Shown: positions 7,417-21,991, counted from the first letter of the stretch. The stretch: 64,000 nucleotides of DNA from Pseudomonas lactis (GCF_001439845.1 NZ_JYLO01000006.1:310001-374000), one strand, 5' to 3'. The notes: generated from the letters alone by a model not told the origin. A program made the numbers and translations.

Positions 7417-9954
7417 TCAGGCCTCGCCGCCGATCATGCTACGGATTTTGTTGGCCAACAGGTCAATGGAAAAAGGCTTGGCGACCATGTCCATGCCGTC
7501 TTCCAGGAACCCCTGGCGCTCGGCGGCTTTCTCGGCATAACCGGTCATGAACAGCACGCGCAGGCCGGGGCGATGCTGGCGGGCGATTTCCGCCAGTTGC
7601 CGGCCATTCATGCCGGGCAGGCCAACGTCGGTCACCAGCAAGTCCACGCGCAAATCCGACTCCAGCAACGGCAGCGCCGCACGCGCATCCGCCGCCTGGT
7701 GCGCGGTATAGCCCAGTTCGTCGAGTACATTGACCACCAGCATACGCACCGCCGGGTCGTCCTCGACCACCACCACCGCTTCACCGGCCAGGGCCACGGG
7801 GGCTTCGGTCAGGCTGGTAGGCAGGCTGCTTTCCAGTGCGGTGCCATACAAGCGCGGCAGGTACAGGCGCACGCAGGTGCCCTGGCCGGGTTCGCTCTGG
7901 ATAGTTACGTGGCCGCCGGACTGCTGGGCAAAGCCGTAGATCATCGACAACCCAAGGCCCGTGCCTTGGCCGATGGGCTTGGTGGTGAAGAACGGGTCGA
8001 AGGCCTTGGCGAGGATTTTCGGTGCCATGCCGCTGCCGTTGTCGCTCACGCCAAGCATCACATAGTCGCCGGCCTTGACCGGTTCCAGGGTGGTGATGTC
8101 GGTGCCGTCCAGGTAACTGTTGGCGGTTTCGATCAGCAACTCGCCGCCGTCGGGCATGGCGTCGCGGGCGTTGATCACCAGGTTGAGCAGGGCGTTTTCC
8201 AACTGGCTGGCGTCGGTGTTCACCGGCCAGATGTCCTTGCCCAGTTGGACCTTGAGTTCGATGTGCGCGCCCTTGGTGCGCCGGAACAGGTCTTCCAGGG
8301 ACGCCACCAGTTGGTTGGGGTCGGTGGGGCGACGGTCCAGCGACTGGCGCCGCGAGAACGCCAGCAGCCGGTGGGTGAGGGCAGCGGCACGGTGGGCGGA
8401 GGACACGGCCGCATCGGCAAACCGGCCGATATCGTCGCTGCGTCCGGCGGCAATATAGCGCTGCATCAGGTCCAGGCTGCCGATAATGCCGGTGAGCATA
8501 TTGTTGAAGTCATGGGCGATACCGCCGGTGAGTTGGCCGACCGCTTCCATCTTCTGCGCATGGCGCAGGGCATCTTCGGCACGTTCGCGCTCGAACATCT
8601 CGTTTTGCAGGCGCTGGTTGGCTTCGGCCAGCGCCTGGGTGCGCTGGGCCACGCGTTCTTCAAGGTTCTCGTTGAGGTGGCGCAGGGCCTCTTCGGTGAG
8701 CTTGCGTTCGGTCTCGTCGATCACAAAGATATAGAAACCATTCACCGAGCCGTCACTGCTAAAGCGCGGCAAGTACTTCATCAGCGCATGGCGCGGGCGG
8801 CCATCGCGATGAGGCGTCACTGTCATGAAGCTGCACGCCTTGCCCTTGAGCGCGGCGGCGATCTTGTCTGCGCGCCCTGCGTACACCTCGTCGCCGATGA
8901 CTTCGCGGATGGTTCTGCCGTACAGCTCCTGGGGCGTCTTGCCGTACCACTCGAGGTAGGCGCTGTTGTTGAGGCGAAAGCGCTGGTCGTGGTCAACGTA
9001 GCCGATCAACACCGGCATGGCGTTGATGATCAATTGCAGCTCGGTCTGGCTCTGGCGCAAGGCCTGCTCGGTGTTTTTGCGCTCGGTGAGGTCCAGCGCG
9101 GCGCCGAGGAACCGTGCCGGCCGGCCGTGATGATCCTTGTAGCAGCGGCCACGGGCGAATACCCAGCGCACCTGGCCATCGGCTTGCTGCAGGCGGTACT
9201 CTTCGGCGTATTCGGTGCCGTGGGTGATGCAATGCTTGATGCTGCGCGTCACCGTGCCCCGGTCTTCGGGATGCACGCCGTGCAGGTAGGCGCTGATGGG
9301 CAGCAGGCTTGAGTCGTTGGGGTCGACGCCATGCAGGTAGGCGAAATGGGCGTCGGCAATGAAGCGGTCTTCACCGATATCCCAATCCCAGGTGCCCACC
9401 GCGTCGGTGGCCGCCAGCGCCAGTTGCAGGCGCTGCTCGGTGTTGTGCTGGGCCTTGAGGCTCGCTTCGGAACGCTGTTGCAGTTCGAGGGTTTTGCTGC
9501 GCCGTTCATTGGTTTCAATGGCCGTGACCAGAATGCCGGCCACCCGGCAGCTTTCGTCGCGCACCGGGCTGTAGGTCAGGTCGAGCCATATCTCGGTGTC
9601 GCGGCCCTCGCGTTGCAGCACAAAGCGTTGCTCGCTGAAGGTGCGCACCTGGCCGCCGAGCACGGCGTCGTAGACCGGCGCGGCGAAGCTTTCCAGTTCG
9701 GGCCAAGTGTGGTGCGCCGGCTGGCCCAGAGCGCCGGGGTGCTTGCCGCCTATCAGGTGGGCAAAGCCATCGTTATAAAGTTGTATGAGGTGTGGGCCCC
9801 ACAGCAGCACCATTGGCATGGGTGAATGCACGACGATATCGACAGCAGTGCGCAGGCTTTGCGGCCACTCACTGGCCTCACCGAGTGGGCTTTGCGCCCA
9901 GTCCAGCCGCTTGATCAGCGCAGCGGCTTCGCTACCGGTGGATGTTCCATTCAT
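7417..9954 (-). CDS. Hybrid PAS sensor histidine kinase with C-terminal receiver
   Basis: 845-residue soluble hybrid kinase. The N-terminal PAS-like region ([32 protein letters not shown]) is followed by two more PAS/PAC domains ([25 protein letters not shown]). Then come a coiled linker, HisKA with the phospho-His in [11 protein letters not shown], HATPase ([12 protein letters not shown]) and a receiver with Asp in [12 protein letters not shown]. No membrane span is evident, so the stimulus is probably cytosolic. The frame opens at 10005, but ATG 9954 ([10 protein letters not shown]) has the better start context. No cognate regulator is adjacent. Confidence 0.9.
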   Translation of the reverse strand: MNGTSTGSEAAALIKRLDWAQSPLGEASEWPQSLRTAVDIVVHSPMPMVLLWGPHLIQLYNDGFAHLIGGKHPGALGQPAHHTWPELESFAAPVYDAVLGGQVRTFSEQRFVLQREGRDTEIWLDLTYSPVRDESCRVAGILVTAIETNERRSKTLELQQRSEASLKAQHNTEQRLQLALAATDAVGTWDWDIGEDRFIADAHFAYLHGVDPNDSSLLPISAYLHGVHPEDRGTVTRSIKHCITHGTEYAEEYRLQQADGQVRWVFARGRCYKDHHGRPARFLGAALDLTERKNTEQALRQSQTELQLIINAMPVLIGYVDHDQRFRLNNSAYLEWYGKTPQELYGRTIREVIGDEVYAGRADKIAAALKGKACSFMTVTPHRDGRPRHALMKYLPRFSSDGSVNGFYIFVIDETERKLTEEALRHLNENLEERVAQRTQALAEANQRLQNEMFERERAEDALRHAQKMEAVGQLTGGIAHDFNNMLTGIIGSLDLMQRYIAAGRSDDIGRFADAAVSSAHRAAALTHRLLAFSRRQSLDRRPTDPNQLVASLEDLFRRTKGAHIELKVQLGKDIWPVNTDASQLENALLNLVINARDAMPDGGELLIETANSYLDGTDITTLEPVKAGDYVMLGVSDNGSGMAPKILAKAFDPFFTTKPIGQGTGLGLSMIYGFAQQSGGHVTIQSEPGQGTCVRLYLPRLYGTALESSLPTSLTEAPVALAGEAVVVVEDDPAVRMLVVNVLDELGYTAHQAADARAALPLLESDLRVDLLVTDVGLPGMNGRQLAEIARQHRPGLRVLFMTGYAEKAAERQGFLEDGMDMVAKPFSIDLLANKIRSMIGGEA

Positions 9955-10092
9955 AAAAAAACCTGAGCCTGACGCTTTGAAAAATGACAACCCCCATTGT
10001 CCCAAGGAACGACAGCGGGTGACTACCCCCGAAAAATAGCATGCCTTGAGGGTTTTTCTTCAAAACGCTGCGTCAGCGCTGAAACCTTTCAT

Positions 10093-12048
<1,956 letters not shown>

Positions 12049-12061
12049 AAGCTGCCTCTTC

Positions 12062-12168
12062 TCGTTCCCACGCTTCGCGTGGGAATGCCTGACTGGACGC
12101 TCTGCGTCCACTTTTGGGGCGCGGAGCGCCCCGGTCTGCGTGCCCACGCAGAGCGTGGGAACGATCAT
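12062..12168. repeat. REP-type palindromic repeat, class A (copy 3)
   Basis: Third copy of the 3821-3928 repeat, with GTTCCCACG...CGTGGGAAT at one edge and CCCACGCAGAGCGTGGGAAC at the other. It separates the dehydrogenase and synthetase genes inside the apparent operon. Part of it was read as an N-terminal extension of the synthetase frame. Confidence 0.85.
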
Positions 12169-12175
12169 CACGGGT

Positions 12176-12949
12176 TTACTGGGCCAGCCAGCCACCATCG
12201 ATGTTCCAGGCCGCGCCGCGCACCTGGGCACCGGCTTCACTGCACAAAAACAACACCAGCTCGCCCAACTGCGACGGCGTCACAAACTCCAGCGACGGCT
12301 GTTTCTCTGCCAGTAGATCCTGCTGCGCCTGCTGGGGGTCTACCCCAGTAGCCACGCGATCATCAATCTGTTTCTGCACCAGCGGCGTCAGCACCCAGCC
12401 CGGGCAGATGGCGTTGCAGGTCACATTACTGGTGGCGGTTTCCAGGCCCACCACCTTGGTGAGGCCGATCACCCCATGCTTGGCCGCCACGTACGCCGCC
12501 TTGCCCACTGAGCCGACTTGGCCGTGCACCGAGGCGATATTGACGATGCGCCCCCAGCCCTTGGCCTTCATGCCCGGCAGGCTCAAACGTGTACTGTGGA
12601 ACACCGAGGACAGGTTGATCGCGATAATCGAATCCCAGCGTTCCACCGGAAAGTCTTCCACCGCTGCCACATGCTGGATGCCGGCATTGTTGACCAGGAT
12701 GTCCACGCCACCGAACTCGCGCTCGGCGTAAGCGAGCATGTCGGCGATCTGCGCGGGGTCGCTGACGTCGGCCGGGTGATGCCCGACCTTGCCGCCAAAC
12801 GCCTGCACCTGGGCGATCACCGCGCTGGCGTCGCCAAAGCCGTTGAGAATCAGGTTGGCGCCGGCCTTGGCCAGGCTCAGGGCAATGCCTAAGCCGATGC
12901 CGCTGGTGGAGCCGGTGACCAAGGCGGTCTTGCCATTCAAAGTCGTCAT
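12176..12949 (-). CDS. bdhA: 3-hydroxybutyrate dehydrogenase (SDR family)
   Basis: 257-residue classical short-chain dehydrogenase. It has the cofactor motif TGSTSGIG near the N-terminus, NNAG, the catalytic YVAAK pair (Tyr/Lys), and ends NIDGGWLAQ. It oxidises D-3-hydroxybutyrate to acetoacetate with NAD+. ATG 12949 follows GTGAGG and gives the standard N-terminus. Its location between a GntP permease and acetoacetyl-CoA synthetase makes the assignment firm. Confidence 0.92.
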   Translation of the reverse strand: MTTLNGKTALVTGSTSGIGLGIALSLAKAGANLILNGFGDASAVIAQVQAFGGKVGHHPADVSDPAQIADMLAYAEREFGGVDILVNNAGIQHVAAVEDFPVERWDSIIAINLSSVFHSTRLSLPGMKAKGWGRIVNIASVHGQVGSVGKAAYVAAKHGVIGLTKVVGLETATSNVTCNAICPGWVLTPLVQKQIDDRVATGVDPQQAQQDLLAEKQPSLEFVTPSQLGELVLFLCSEAGAQVRGAAWNIDGGWLAQ

Positions 12950-12956
12950 GAAAACC

Positions 12957-14348
12957 TCACACAATGCCGGTGGCGTAGAAAGTACCGATCACCACGAACA
13001 CCGCAAGGGTCTTGATGATCGTGATGCCAAAAATGTCCTTGTAGGCTTCGCGGTGGGTCAACCCGGTGACGGCCAGCAGGGTGATCACCGCGCCGTTGTG
13101 GGGCAGGGTGTCCATGCCGCCGCTGGCCATGGCCGCGACCCGGTGGAGCACCTCAAGGGGGATATTGGCCGCGTGGGCGGCTGCAATAAAGCTCTCGGAC
13201 ATCGCCGCCAGGGCGATGCTCATGCCGCCGGAAGCGGAGCCGGTGATACCGGCCAGCAAGGTCACGGTGATCGCTTCGTTGACCAGCGGGTTGGGGATGC
13301 CCTTGAGCCAGTCCGCCAGTACCAGAAAGCCCGGCAGCGAGGCGATCACGGCGCCAAACCCATATTCCGAGGCGGTGTTCATCGCCGCAAGCAATGCACC
13401 GCTTACCGCGCTTTTACTGCCTTCGGCCAGCTTGCTCTTAATTGCCGAGAAGCCGAACACCAGTACTACGATAATCCCCACCAGCAACGCCGCCTGCACC
13501 GCCCAGATCGCGGTGAGCTTGGCGATTTCGGTGGTCACCGGCGCGCTCATGCCCGGCAGGCTGAGGCTGTGGGTCTTGCCGTACCACTGCGGGATCCAGT
13601 GGGTGAACAACAGGTTCATCACCCCCACCAGGATCAGCGGCGACAGCGCGAGCCACGGGTTGGGCAGGCTCAGGTTGTCGGCGGTTTCCGGCTCATTGCG
13701 CAACTCGGTGCCATAACCTTCACCTGCGCGCTGGGCCTTGTTGCGCTGGTGTGCGAGGTAGAGCATGCCGGCGCAAAACACGAAGATCGTGCCGATCAGC
13801 CCCAGCCACGGCGCCGCCCAGGCGGTGGTGTTAAAGAAGGTGCTGGGGATGATGTTCTGGATCTGCGGGGTGCCGGGCAGGGCGTCCATGGTGAACGAAA
13901 ACGCGCCGAGGGCGATGGTCGCCGGGATCAGGCGCTTGGGGATATTGCTCTGGCGGAACATCTCGGCGGCGAACGGGTACACCGCAAACACCACCACGAA
14001 CAGCGACACGCCGCCATAGGTGAGCAGGGCGCACACCAGCACAATCACCAGCATCGCCTGGCGGGTGCCGAGCAAGCGGATCGCAGCGGCCACAATCGAA
14101 CGCGAAAAGCCTGACAGCTCAATGAGCTTGCCGAACACCGCACCGAGCAGGAATACCGGGAAATACAGCTTGATAAAACCGACCATCTTTTCCATGAACA
14201 CCCCGGTAAAGGCAGGGGCGACGGCGGACGGGTCGGTGAGCAGCACCGCGCCAAGGGCGGCGATGGGGGCAAACAGGATAACGCTATAGCCACGGTAGGC
14301 GGCCAGCATCAGCAGCGCGAGCGCAGCCAGGGCAATGATCACACTCAT
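12957..14348 (-). CDS. GntP-family permease, probable 3-hydroxybutyrate transporter
   Basis: 463-residue polytopic membrane protein of the GntP/gluconate:H+ symporter family. It is hydrophobic throughout, begins MSVIIALAALALLMLAAYRG, and contains the family region GALLAAMNTASEYGFGAVIASLPG. The frame extends to 14600 through a REPIN, but ATG 14348 follows GGAGACACACC and a sigma-54 promoter lies 57 bp upstream. In P. aeruginosa the equivalent permease sits beside bdhA, so the substrate is probably 3-hydroxybutyrate. The dehydrogenase starts 8 bp downstream. Confidence 0.88.
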   Translation of the reverse strand: MSVIIALAALALLMLAAYRGYSVILFAPIAALGAVLLTDPSAVAPAFTGVFMEKMVGFIKLYFPVFLLGAVFGKLIELSGFSRSIVAAAIRLLGTRQAMLVIVLVCALLTYGGVSLFVVVFAVYPFAAEMFRQSNIPKRLIPATIALGAFSFTMDALPGTPQIQNIIPSTFFNTTAWAAPWLGLIGTIFVFCAGMLYLAHQRNKAQRAGEGYGTELRNEPETADNLSLPNPWLALSPLILVGVMNLLFTHWIPQWYGKTHSLSLPGMSAPVTTEIAKLTAIWAVQAALLVGIIVVLVFGFSAIKSKLAEGSKSAVSGALLAAMNTASEYGFGAVIASLPGFLVLADWLKGIPNPLVNEAITVTLLAGITGSASGGMSIALAAMSESFIAAAHAANIPLEVLHRVAAMASGGMDTLPHNGAVITLLAVTGLTHREAYKDIFGITIIKTLAVFVVIGTFYATGIV

Positions 14349-14404
14349 GGTGTGTCTCCATCGGATTGTTATTGTTGTGGGGTGAGGCTGTGGGAGGGAG
14401 CTAT

Positions 14405-14420
14405 AGCGAGATGTGTGCCA
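14405..14420 (-). promoter_or_regulatory. Sigma-54 promoter of the 3-hydroxybutyrate operon
   Basis: On the minus strand, TGGCACACATCTCGCT matches TGGCAC-N5-TTGCW with one mismatch (TCGC for TTGC), and the invariant GG and GC have the required 10-base gap. Transcription would start near 14394, about 46 bases before the permease ATG. The neighbouring gene encodes a sigma-54 activator. Confidence 0.8.
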
Positions 14421-14482
14421 AATTTTTAACTTGTTGATATATATAGCTTTATTTACTTTTGACGACGGTTTTCCAGAAGATA

Positions 14483-14498
14483 GTCTCAATCGAGAGAC
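14483..14498. promoter_or_regulatory. Enhancer palindrome 1, GTCTC-N6-GAGAC
   Basis: A perfect 5-bp inverted repeat (GTCTC, AATCGA spacer, GAGAC) lies about 63 bp upstream of the sigma-54 -24 element. An identical pair of arms with the same spacer length lies at 14629-14644. Two identical dyads upstream of an RpoN promoter are the expected form of activator binding sites, here for HbcR. Confidence 0.7.
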
Positions 14499-14513
14499 GA
14501 GTGGAGATCCCTT

Positions 14514-14602
14514 GTGGGAGCTGGCTTGCCTGCGATAGCGGTGTAACAGTGCCATATTCCCTGGCTGAACCAACGCTATCGCAGGCAAGCCAGCTCCCAC
14601 AC
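14514..14602. repeat. REPIN between the two enhancer palindromes
   Basis: Inverted pair of TGTGGGAGCTGGCTTGCCTG units with GCGATAGCG extensions and a short central loop. It sits exactly between the two GTCTC-N6-GAGAC sites, consistent with insertion into the regulatory region after those sites existed. Confidence 0.88.
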
Positions 14603-14628
14603 AGGGTTGTCTTGATAGTGGGAATATT

Positions 14629-14643
14629 GTCTCTTTTATGAGA

Positions 14644-14644
<1 letters not shown>
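14629..14644. promoter_or_regulatory. Enhancer palindrome 2, GTCTC-N6-GAGAC
   Basis: Second copy of the dyad (GTCTC, TTTTAT spacer, GAGAC). Its last base is the first base of the hbcR stop codon on the plus strand, so the site abuts the 3' end of that gene. See 14483-14498. Confidence 0.7.
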
Positions 14645-16035
<1,391 letters not shown>

Positions 16036-16057
16036 GGAGGCAGAATCCTGTTAATCA

Positions 16058-17629
16058 TCACAAGGGGATGTGCGCTGCTGCCAGCAGTTCTTTGGTGTAC
16101 GGGTGTTGGGGCGACTCGAACACATCATGGCTGGCGCCACGCTCCACCACCTTGCCATCCTTGACCACGATCATGTCATGAGCCATGGCGCGCACCACCG
16201 CCAGGTCATGGCTGATAAACAGGTAGGTCAGGCCGTATTTGTCCTGCAGTTCGCGCAGTAGCGCCACTACTTGTTTTTGCACCGTGCGGTCCAGCGCCGA
16301 GGTGGGTTCGTCGAGCAGCATCAGCGCTGGCTTGAGCACCAGGGCGCGGGCAATGGCGATGCGTTGGCGCTGGCCACCGGAAAACTCATGGGGGTAGCGA
16401 TGCCGGCTGGCAGGGTCGAGGCCCACGTCCTTGAGCACCTGGATGACTTGCGCTTCGCGGTCGGCCAGGCTGCACGGTGCGTGTACTTCCAGGCCCTCGC
16501 TGATGATCTGCTGCACCGACATGCGCGGGCTGAGGCTGCCATAGGGGTCCTGGAACACCACCTGCATCTGCTTGCGCCACGGGCGCATCTGCTGATGGTT
16601 GAGCGGGTCCAGGGCCTCACCCTGGAAGCGGATGCTGCCGCTGGAGTCGAGCAAGCGCAGGATCGCCTGGCCCAGGGTGGACTTGCCGGAACCGGACTCA
16701 CCGACAATCCCCAGGGTTTTGCCGCGCTGCACGCTGAGGCTGATACCGTCCACCGCGCGCAGGTAGGTCTTGGCCCGGAACAGCCCGCCGCCAAGGGGGA
16801 ATTGCACGCTCAGGTCATCCACTTCCAGTACCGTCTCACGCGGCTCGCTGCACAGCACATCGCCCGAGGGCTCGGCGTCCAGCAGCAGGCGGCTGTAGGG
16901 ATGCTGCGGTGCGGTGAACAGGGCCTGGCAGTCGGCCTGCTCGACGATTTCCCCGGCGCGCATCACGCAGACCCGCTGGGCGATACTGCGCACCAGGTTC
17001 AGATCGTGGCTGATCAACAGCAGCGACATGCCCAAACGTTGCTGCAAAGATTTGAGCAGCAACAGGATCTTGCGCTGCACCGTCACGTCGAGCGCCGTGG
17101 TGGGCTCGTCGGCAATCAGCAGTTCGGGCTCGCAGGCCAGGGCCATGGCGATCATCACCCGCTGGCGCTGGCCGCCGGACAGTTGATGGGGATAGGCCTT
17201 GAGCCGTTCCTGGGGTTTCTGGATGCCCACCAGTTCCAGCAGTTCGAGGATGCGCGCCTGCGCCGCCTTGCCGCCCAGGCCCTTGTGCAGCAGCAGGGTT
17301 TCGCCGATCTGCTTTTCGATGCTGTGCAGCGGGTTCAGGGAGGTCATCGGCTCCTGGAAGATCATGGCAATGCGGTTGCCGCGCAATTTTTGCAGAGTGC
17401 TTGGTGAGGCGCCGATCAGTTCCTGGCCGCGATACTTGATCGAACCCAGGGTTTGGGTGCCGGCTTGCGGCAGCAGTTGCAGGATCGAATGGGCCGTCAC
17501 TGACTTGCCCGAGCCCGACTCACCCACCAGCGCCAGGCACTCGCCGGGGCGCACGTCCAGGCTCAGGTTGCGCACGACGGTCTGGCCGTTGAAGGCGACG
17601 CATAGGTCGCGGATTTCGATCAGGTTCAT
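16058..17629 (-). CDS. yejF: Peptide ABC transporter, fused double ATP-binding protein
   Basis: 523-residue tandem ATPase with two complete nucleotide-binding domains. The first has GESGSGKS near residue 40 and LSGGQRQR; the second has GESGSGKS near residue 320 and FSGGQRQR. This fused architecture is YejF. An upstream GTG at 17635 is in frame, but ATG 17629 gives MNLIEIRDL. It is last in yejABEF and powers uptake of oligopeptides; in enterobacteria the system also admits microcin C. Confidence 0.92.
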   Translation of the reverse strand: MNLIEIRDLCVAFNGQTVVRNLSLDVRPGECLALVGESGSGKSVTAHSILQLLPQAGTQTLGSIKYRGQELIGASPSTLQKLRGNRIAMIFQEPMTSLNPLHSIEKQIGETLLLHKGLGGKAAQARILELLELVGIQKPQERLKAYPHQLSGGQRQRVMIAMALACEPELLIADEPTTALDVTVQRKILLLLKSLQQRLGMSLLLISHDLNLVRSIAQRVCVMRAGEIVEQADCQALFTAPQHPYSRLLLDAEPSGDVLCSEPRETVLEVDDLSVQFPLGGGLFRAKTYLRAVDGISLSVQRGKTLGIVGESGSGKSTLGQAILRLLDSSGSIRFQGEALDPLNHQQMRPWRKQMQVVFQDPYGSLSPRMSVQQIISEGLEVHAPCSLADREAQVIQVLKDVGLDPASRHRYPHEFSGGQRQRIAIARALVLKPALMLLDEPTSALDRTVQKQVVALLRELQDKYGLTYLFISHDLAVVRAMAHDMIVVKDGKVVERGASHDVFESPQHPYTKELLAAAHIPL

Positions 17630-17639
17630 ACGCACTTAC

Positions 17640-18662
17640 TCATGAGCGAGGGTCGAAGGCGTCACGCAACGCCTCGCCGATAAACACCAGCAACGACAGA
17701 ATCAGTGCCAGGGTGAAAAATGCCGTCAGCCCCAGCCACGGCGCTTGCAGGTTCTGCTTGCCCTGGCCGATCAGCTCACCCAGGGACGCGCTGCCGGCGG
17801 GCATGCCGAAGCCAAGGAAGTCCAGGGCGCTCAAGGTGGAGATCGCTCCGGTCAAGATAAACGGCAAATAGCTGAGGGTCGCGGTCATGGCGTTGGGCAG
17901 GATGTGCCGACGAATGATCTTGGCATCGCCCAGGCCCAGGGCGCGCGCGGCCTTGACGTACTCCAGGTTGCGCCCGCGCAGGAACTCGGCGCGCACCACG
18001 TCCACCAGGGCCAACCAGGAAAACAGCGCCATGATCCCCAGCAACCACCAGAAATTCGGCTCGACAAACCCCGACAGGATAATCAGCAGGTACAGCACCG
18101 GCAGGCCAGACCACACCTCGAGGATGCGTTGCCCGAGCAAGTCCACCCAGCCGCCGTAGTACCCCTGCAGCGCGCCGGCGGCAATCCCGATGACGGCGCT
18201 GATGGCAGTCAGGGCCAGGGCAAACAGGATTGACACCCGTGCGCCAAAGATCACCCGCGCCAACACATCGCGGGACTGGTCATCGGTGCCCAGCCAGTTC
18301 ACCGCCGACGGCGGGCTCGGGGCAGGGCGGGTGAGTTCGTAGTTGGGGGTGTCATCGCTGAACGGAATCGGTGGGAACAGCATCCAACCGCCCTCCTGCT
18401 TGATCAGCTTTTGCACGTAGTCACTGCGGTAATCCGCCTGGAACGGCAATTGCCCGCCGAACTGCTGCTCGGTGTAGCGCTTGAACACCGGGAAATACAG
18501 CTCATTCTTGAAACTGAGCACCAGCGGTTTGTCATTGGCGATCAACTCGCCGCCCAGGGTCAGTATGAACAGGCCGATAAACAGCCACAGCGACCACCAG
18601 CCACGCCTGTTTTTCTTGAAGCGCTCGAAACGCCGACGGGCCACGGGAGACAGGTTGAGCAT
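17640..18662 (-). CDS. yejE: Peptide ABC transporter permease YejE
   Basis: 340-residue inner-membrane permease of the DppC/OppC class. It has an N-terminal span (WSLWLFIGLFILTLGGELIA), a long periplasmic insert typical of YejE, and the coupling loop ARALGLGDAKIIRRHILPNA. Its ATG overlaps the yejB stop (ATGA at 18662), indicating translational coupling. Confidence 0.92.
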   Translation of the reverse strand: MLNLSPVARRRFERFKKNRRGWWSLWLFIGLFILTLGGELIANDKPLVLSFKNELYFPVFKRYTEQQFGGQLPFQADYRSDYVQKLIKQEGGWMLFPPIPFSDDTPNYELTRPAPSPPSAVNWLGTDDQSRDVLARVIFGARVSILFALALTAISAVIGIAAGALQGYYGGWVDLLGQRILEVWSGLPVLYLLIILSGFVEPNFWWLLGIMALFSWLALVDVVRAEFLRGRNLEYVKAARALGLGDAKIIRRHILPNAMTATLSYLPFILTGAISTLSALDFLGFGMPAGSASLGELIGQGKQNLQAPWLGLTAFFTLALILSLLVFIGEALRDAFDPRS

Positions 18663-19720
18663 CAGGCGTTCCTCGCGGCGAAGTCGATACGCGGGTCCAC
18701 CAGGGTGTAGCAGAGGTCGCCGATGAGTTTTATCAGGAGGCCGAACAGGGTGAAGATAAACAGCGAGCCAAACACCACCGGGTAGTCGCGGGACACCGCC
18801 GCCTCGTAGCTCATGCGGCCCAGGCCATCGAGGGAGAAGATCACCTCGATCAGCAGCGAACCGGCAAAGAACACACTGATAAACGCCTGGGGGATCCCCG
18901 AGATCACCAGTAACATCGCATTGCGGAACACGTGACCGTACAGCACCCGGCGTTCGCTCAAGCCCTTGGCACGGGCGGTAACCACGTACTGGCGGGTGAT
19001 TTCATTGAGGAACGAGTTCTTGGTGAGGATGGTCAAGGTGGCGAACCCGCCGATCACCAGTGCCGTGACCGGTAGCACCAGGTGCCAGAAATAGTCGGCC
19101 ACCTTGCCCACGGTACTCAGTTCGGCAAAGTTTTCCGAGACCAGCCCGCGTACCGGGAACCAGTTCAGCGAGGTGCCGCCGGCGAACACCACGATCAGGA
19201 ACATCGCAAACAGGAACGCCGGCATCGCGTAACCGATGACGATGGCTGTGCTGCTCCACATATCAAAGCTGCTGCCATGGCGCACGGCCTTGCGTATGCC
19301 CAGCGGGATCGACACCAAGTAGGTGATCAGCGTGGCCCACAGGCCAAGGGAAATGGTGACGGGCATCTTTTCCAAAATCAGATCGGTCACCGTCGCGCCG
19401 CGAAAGAAGCTGTTGCCGAAGTCCAGTTGGGCGTAGTTCTTGAGCATCAACCACAGGCGTTCCGGCGCGGATTTGTCGAAGCCGTATTGTTTTTCGATGT
19501 CCTTGATCAGCTTCGGGTCCAGACCACGGCTGGCCCGCGAGCCGCTGATGCCTTCGCCGGATGCGCTCGCCACACCACCGCCACCAATGCCTTGCAAGTG
19601 AGCGATGGCTTGCTCCACCGGCCCGCCGGGCGCGGCCTGCACGATCACGAAGTTCACCAACAGGATGATCACCAGCGTCGGGATGATCAGCAGCAGGCGC
19701 CGTACGATATAGGCAAGCAT
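18662..19720 (-). CDS. yejB: Peptide ABC transporter permease YejB
   Basis: 352-residue DppB/OppB-class permease with first span [20 protein letters not shown] and coupling loop [20 protein letters not shown]. The start overlaps the yejA stop at 19720. It pairs with YejE to form the channel. Confidence 0.92.
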   Translation of the reverse strand: MLAYIVRRLLLIIPTLVIILLVNFVIVQAAPGGPVEQAIAHLQGIGGGGVASASGEGISGSRASRGLDPKLIKDIEKQYGFDKSAPERLWLMLKNYAQLDFGNSFFRGATVTDLILEKMPVTISLGLWATLITYLVSIPLGIRKAVRHGSSFDMWSSTAIVIGYAMPAFLFAMFLIVVFAGGTSLNWFPVRGLVSENFAELSTVGKVADYFWHLVLPVTALVIGGFATLTILTKNSFLNEITRQYVVTARAKGLSERRVLYGHVFRNAMLLVISGIPQAFISVFFAGSLLIEVIFSLDGLGRMSYEAAVSRDYPVVFGSLFIFTLFGLLIKLIGDLCYTLVDPRIDFAARNA

Positions 19721-21579
19721 CAGTGGGCCTCTCCGCGTTTTTTCAACTCAGCCTGCATTTGTTCGTTCGTCAGCGGGGTGGGGCTGACTTCCCACCAGGT
19801 TTCCAGGGCTTCGTCGTTCTTCGCCTCGATGGCCGGGCGTCCGAAACGGTTCCACCATGCGGCGGAGGTGCCCGGTGGGTAATAGTTGGGGATCCACAGG
19901 TAATTCCATTGCAGTACGCGGTCCAGAGCGTGGGCATAGGTGAGCATCTTCGCCTGGGTGTCGGCCTTGACCAGGCCATGGATAAGGGTGTCGACGGCCG
20001 GGTCCTTGAGCACGATGTAGTTGTTGGCGCCCGAATCGAACGCGGCGGCAGAGCCGAAATAGTTGTACAGCTCCATGCCGGGCGAGGTGGTGACCGGGAA
20101 ACCCGTGACGATCATGTCGTAGTCGCGGGCCATCAGCCGGTTGACGTACTGCGAAGAGTCAATGCGGCGGATATTCAGGGTGATGCCGATCTGCGCCAGG
20201 TTGCGTTTGTAGGGCAGCAACAGGCGCTCAAGGCCGTTCTGGACATTCAGAAAGGTGAATTCCAGCGGCTCGCCCTGGGCATTGACGAGTTTGTCGCCCA
20301 CAGGTTTCCAGCCGGCGTCTTCCAGTAGGGCCAAGGCTTGCAGCTGTTTATCGCGGATCATGCCACTGCCATCGGTGACCGGGGCCTTGAACACCTGAGT
20401 AAACACCTCATCGGGAACCTGCCCGCGCAGAGGTTCGAGGATCGCCAGTTCTTCCGGAGTGGGTAACTGGCTGGCGGCCAATGGGCTATTGGAGAAATAG
20501 CTCTGCTGGCGGATGTACAGGTTGCGCATCATCTGGCGGTTGGCCCATTCGAAATCCCACAGCATCGCCAGGGCCTGGCGCACGCGCCGGTCCTTGAACA
20601 TCGGTTTTTGCACATTGAACACATAGCCCTGGGCCGGCTGCGGCATCTCCTTGGCCAGGTGCGCGCGCTGCAGGCGGCCATCGTCCAGGGCCGGGCCGTT
20701 GTAGCCGATGGAGTAACCAGTGGCAGAGAATTCTCGGTTGAAGTCGTAGGCACCGCCGCGCAGCACCTGGCGCGCCACTTCGGTGTCGCCGAAGTATTCC
20801 AGGCTCAGGTGATCGAAGTTGTACAGGCCACGGCTGACCGGCAAGTCCTTGCCCCACCAGTCGGGGTCGCGTGTGAAGGTGATGGGGCTGCCGGAATCGA
20901 TCTTGCTGACCTTGTAGGGGCCGCTGCCCAGCGGGGCTTCGTAACCGCCGCCGTTGGCAAAGTCGCGGGTCTTCCACCAGTGCTCGGGGAACACCGGCAA
21001 GGTGGCGATATCCAGGGGCAGGGTGCGGTTTTCGTTGCTGGAAAAGTCAAAGCGCACCTGTCGTTCGCCTTCGATTTCGACGTGTTTGACGTCTGCAAAT
21101 AACGTGCGATAGCGCAGGCTGCCTTGGGTCATCAACACGTCAAAGCTGTAGCGCACGTCTTGCGCGGTAATGGGCGTGCCATCGGCAAAGCGCGCCTTGG
21201 GGTTCAGGTAGAAGCGCAGCGACAGGCCGTCGTCGGCCCGTTCCATCTTTTGCGCCACCAGGCCATAGACGGTGTAAGGCTCATCCAGCGAGCGCAACGC
21301 CAAGGGTGCATACACCCAGCCGTCGACCTGGGACACGCCGATCCCTTTGTCGATATAGGGCAGCACATGGTCAAACCGCCCCACCTCCAGCGCTGAGCGC
21401 CGCAGGCTGCCGCCCTTGGGGGCGTTGGGGTTGGCATAGTCGAAATGGCTGAAACCTTCGGCGTACTTGGCGGGCTCGCCGTACACCGTCAGGTAGGTTT
21501 GCGGGGCTGCGATCACCGCAGTGCTGGCCATTAGAAAGGCCAGGGTGGAGCAGAGCAGAGATGAAAAAGCCAATCGCAT
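19720..21579 (-). CDS. yejA: Peptide ABC transporter substrate-binding protein YejA
   Basis: 619-residue family 5 extracellular solute-binding protein. A signal peptide covers about residues 1-24 ([19 protein letters not shown]), followed by [22 protein letters not shown], characteristic of YejA. The frame opens at 21639, but ATG 21579 follows CAAGG and starts the signal peptide. First gene of yejABEF. It delivers oligopeptides to YejBE; the exact ligands cannot be read from sequence. Confidence 0.92.
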   Translation of the reverse strand: MRLAFSSLLCSTLAFLMASTAVIAAPQTYLTVYGEPAKYAEGFSHFDYANPNAPKGGSLRRSALEVGRFDHVLPYIDKGIGVSQVDGWVYAPLALRSLDEPYTVYGLVAQKMERADDGLSLRFYLNPKARFADGTPITAQDVRYSFDVLMTQGSLRYRTLFADVKHVEIEGERQVRFDFSSNENRTLPLDIATLPVFPEHWWKTRDFANGGGYEAPLGSGPYKVSKIDSGSPITFTRDPDWWGKDLPVSRGLYNFDHLSLEYFGDTEVARQVLRGGAYDFNREFSATGYSIGYNGPALDDGRLQRAHLAKEMPQPAQGYVFNVQKPMFKDRRVRQALAMLWDFEWANRQMMRNLYIRQQSYFSNSPLAASQLPTPEELAILEPLRGQVPDEVFTQVFKAPVTDGSGMIRDKQLQALALLEDAGWKPVGDKLVNAQGEPLEFTFLNVQNGLERLLLPYKRNLAQIGITLNIRRIDSSQYVNRLMARDYDMIVTGFPVTTSPGMELYNYFGSAAAFDSGANNYIVLKDPAVDTLIHGLVKADTQAKMLTYAHALDRVLQWNYLWIPNYYPPGTSAAWWNRFGRPAIEAKNDEALETWWEVSPTPLTNEQMQAELKKRGEAH

Positions 21580-21658
21580 TATCAGCCTTGAGCGCCGGGT
21601 AAAGAATAATAAGGATTTGTACGCTAACGGCCTGGGCATCGCCAGTCATCAGATGCAC

Positions 21659-21684
21659 AACGGCCCACCAAAGGGCGGGCCGTT
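21659..21684 (-). terminator. Hairpin between the second parvulin gene and yejA
   Basis: AACGGCCC and GGGCCGTT pair around a short loop, downstream of the parvulin gene on the minus strand and upstream of yejA. The U-tract is poor in both directions, so terminator function is plausible but weakly supported. Confidence 0.45.
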
Positions 21685-21709
21685 GTTTATAGCATCAGCG
21701 CAGATTGAA

Positions 21710-21991
21710 TCAATCCTGGCGGCTGGTGACTTCCAGCAGGTGGTAGCCGAACTGAGTCTTCACCGGGCCTTGCACGGTGTTGACCGGGGCACTGAAGACC
21801 ACGGTGTCGAATTCCTTGACCATCTGGCCTGGGCCGAACGAACCGAGGTCACCGCCCTGACGGCTGGATGGGCAGCTGGAGTTGGCTTTAGCGACTTCTG
21901 CGAAATCAGCGCCGCCTTCGATTTGGGCTTTGAGGTCGTTGCATTTGTCTTCAGTGGCAACGAGGATGTGACGGGCGGTGGCTTTGGCCAT
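21710..21991 (-). CDS. Parvulin-type peptidyl-prolyl cis-trans isomerase (second copy)
   Basis: 93-residue cytoplasmic parvulin, paralogous to the protein at 7098-7373. It begins ARHILVATEDKC, continues with SSCPSSRQGGDLGSFGPGQM, and ends QFGYHLLEV. AGGAGT precedes the start. It resembles E. coli PpiC in length and motif order. It is a stand-alone gene next to yejABEF. Confidence 0.9.
   Translation of the reverse strand: MAKATARHILVATEDKCNDLKAQIEGGADFAEVAKANSSCPSSRQGGDLGSFGPGQMVKEFDTVVFSAPVNTVQGPVKTQFGYHLLEVTSRQD

Noticed and set aside
7372..9312. 646-codon plus-strand open frame
   Set aside because: Antisense shadow of the hybrid kinase, whose PAS, HisKA, HATPase and receiver motifs are clear on the minus strand.
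16271..17407. 378-codon plus-strand frame
   Set aside because: Antisense to yejF, which has two intact ATPase domains.
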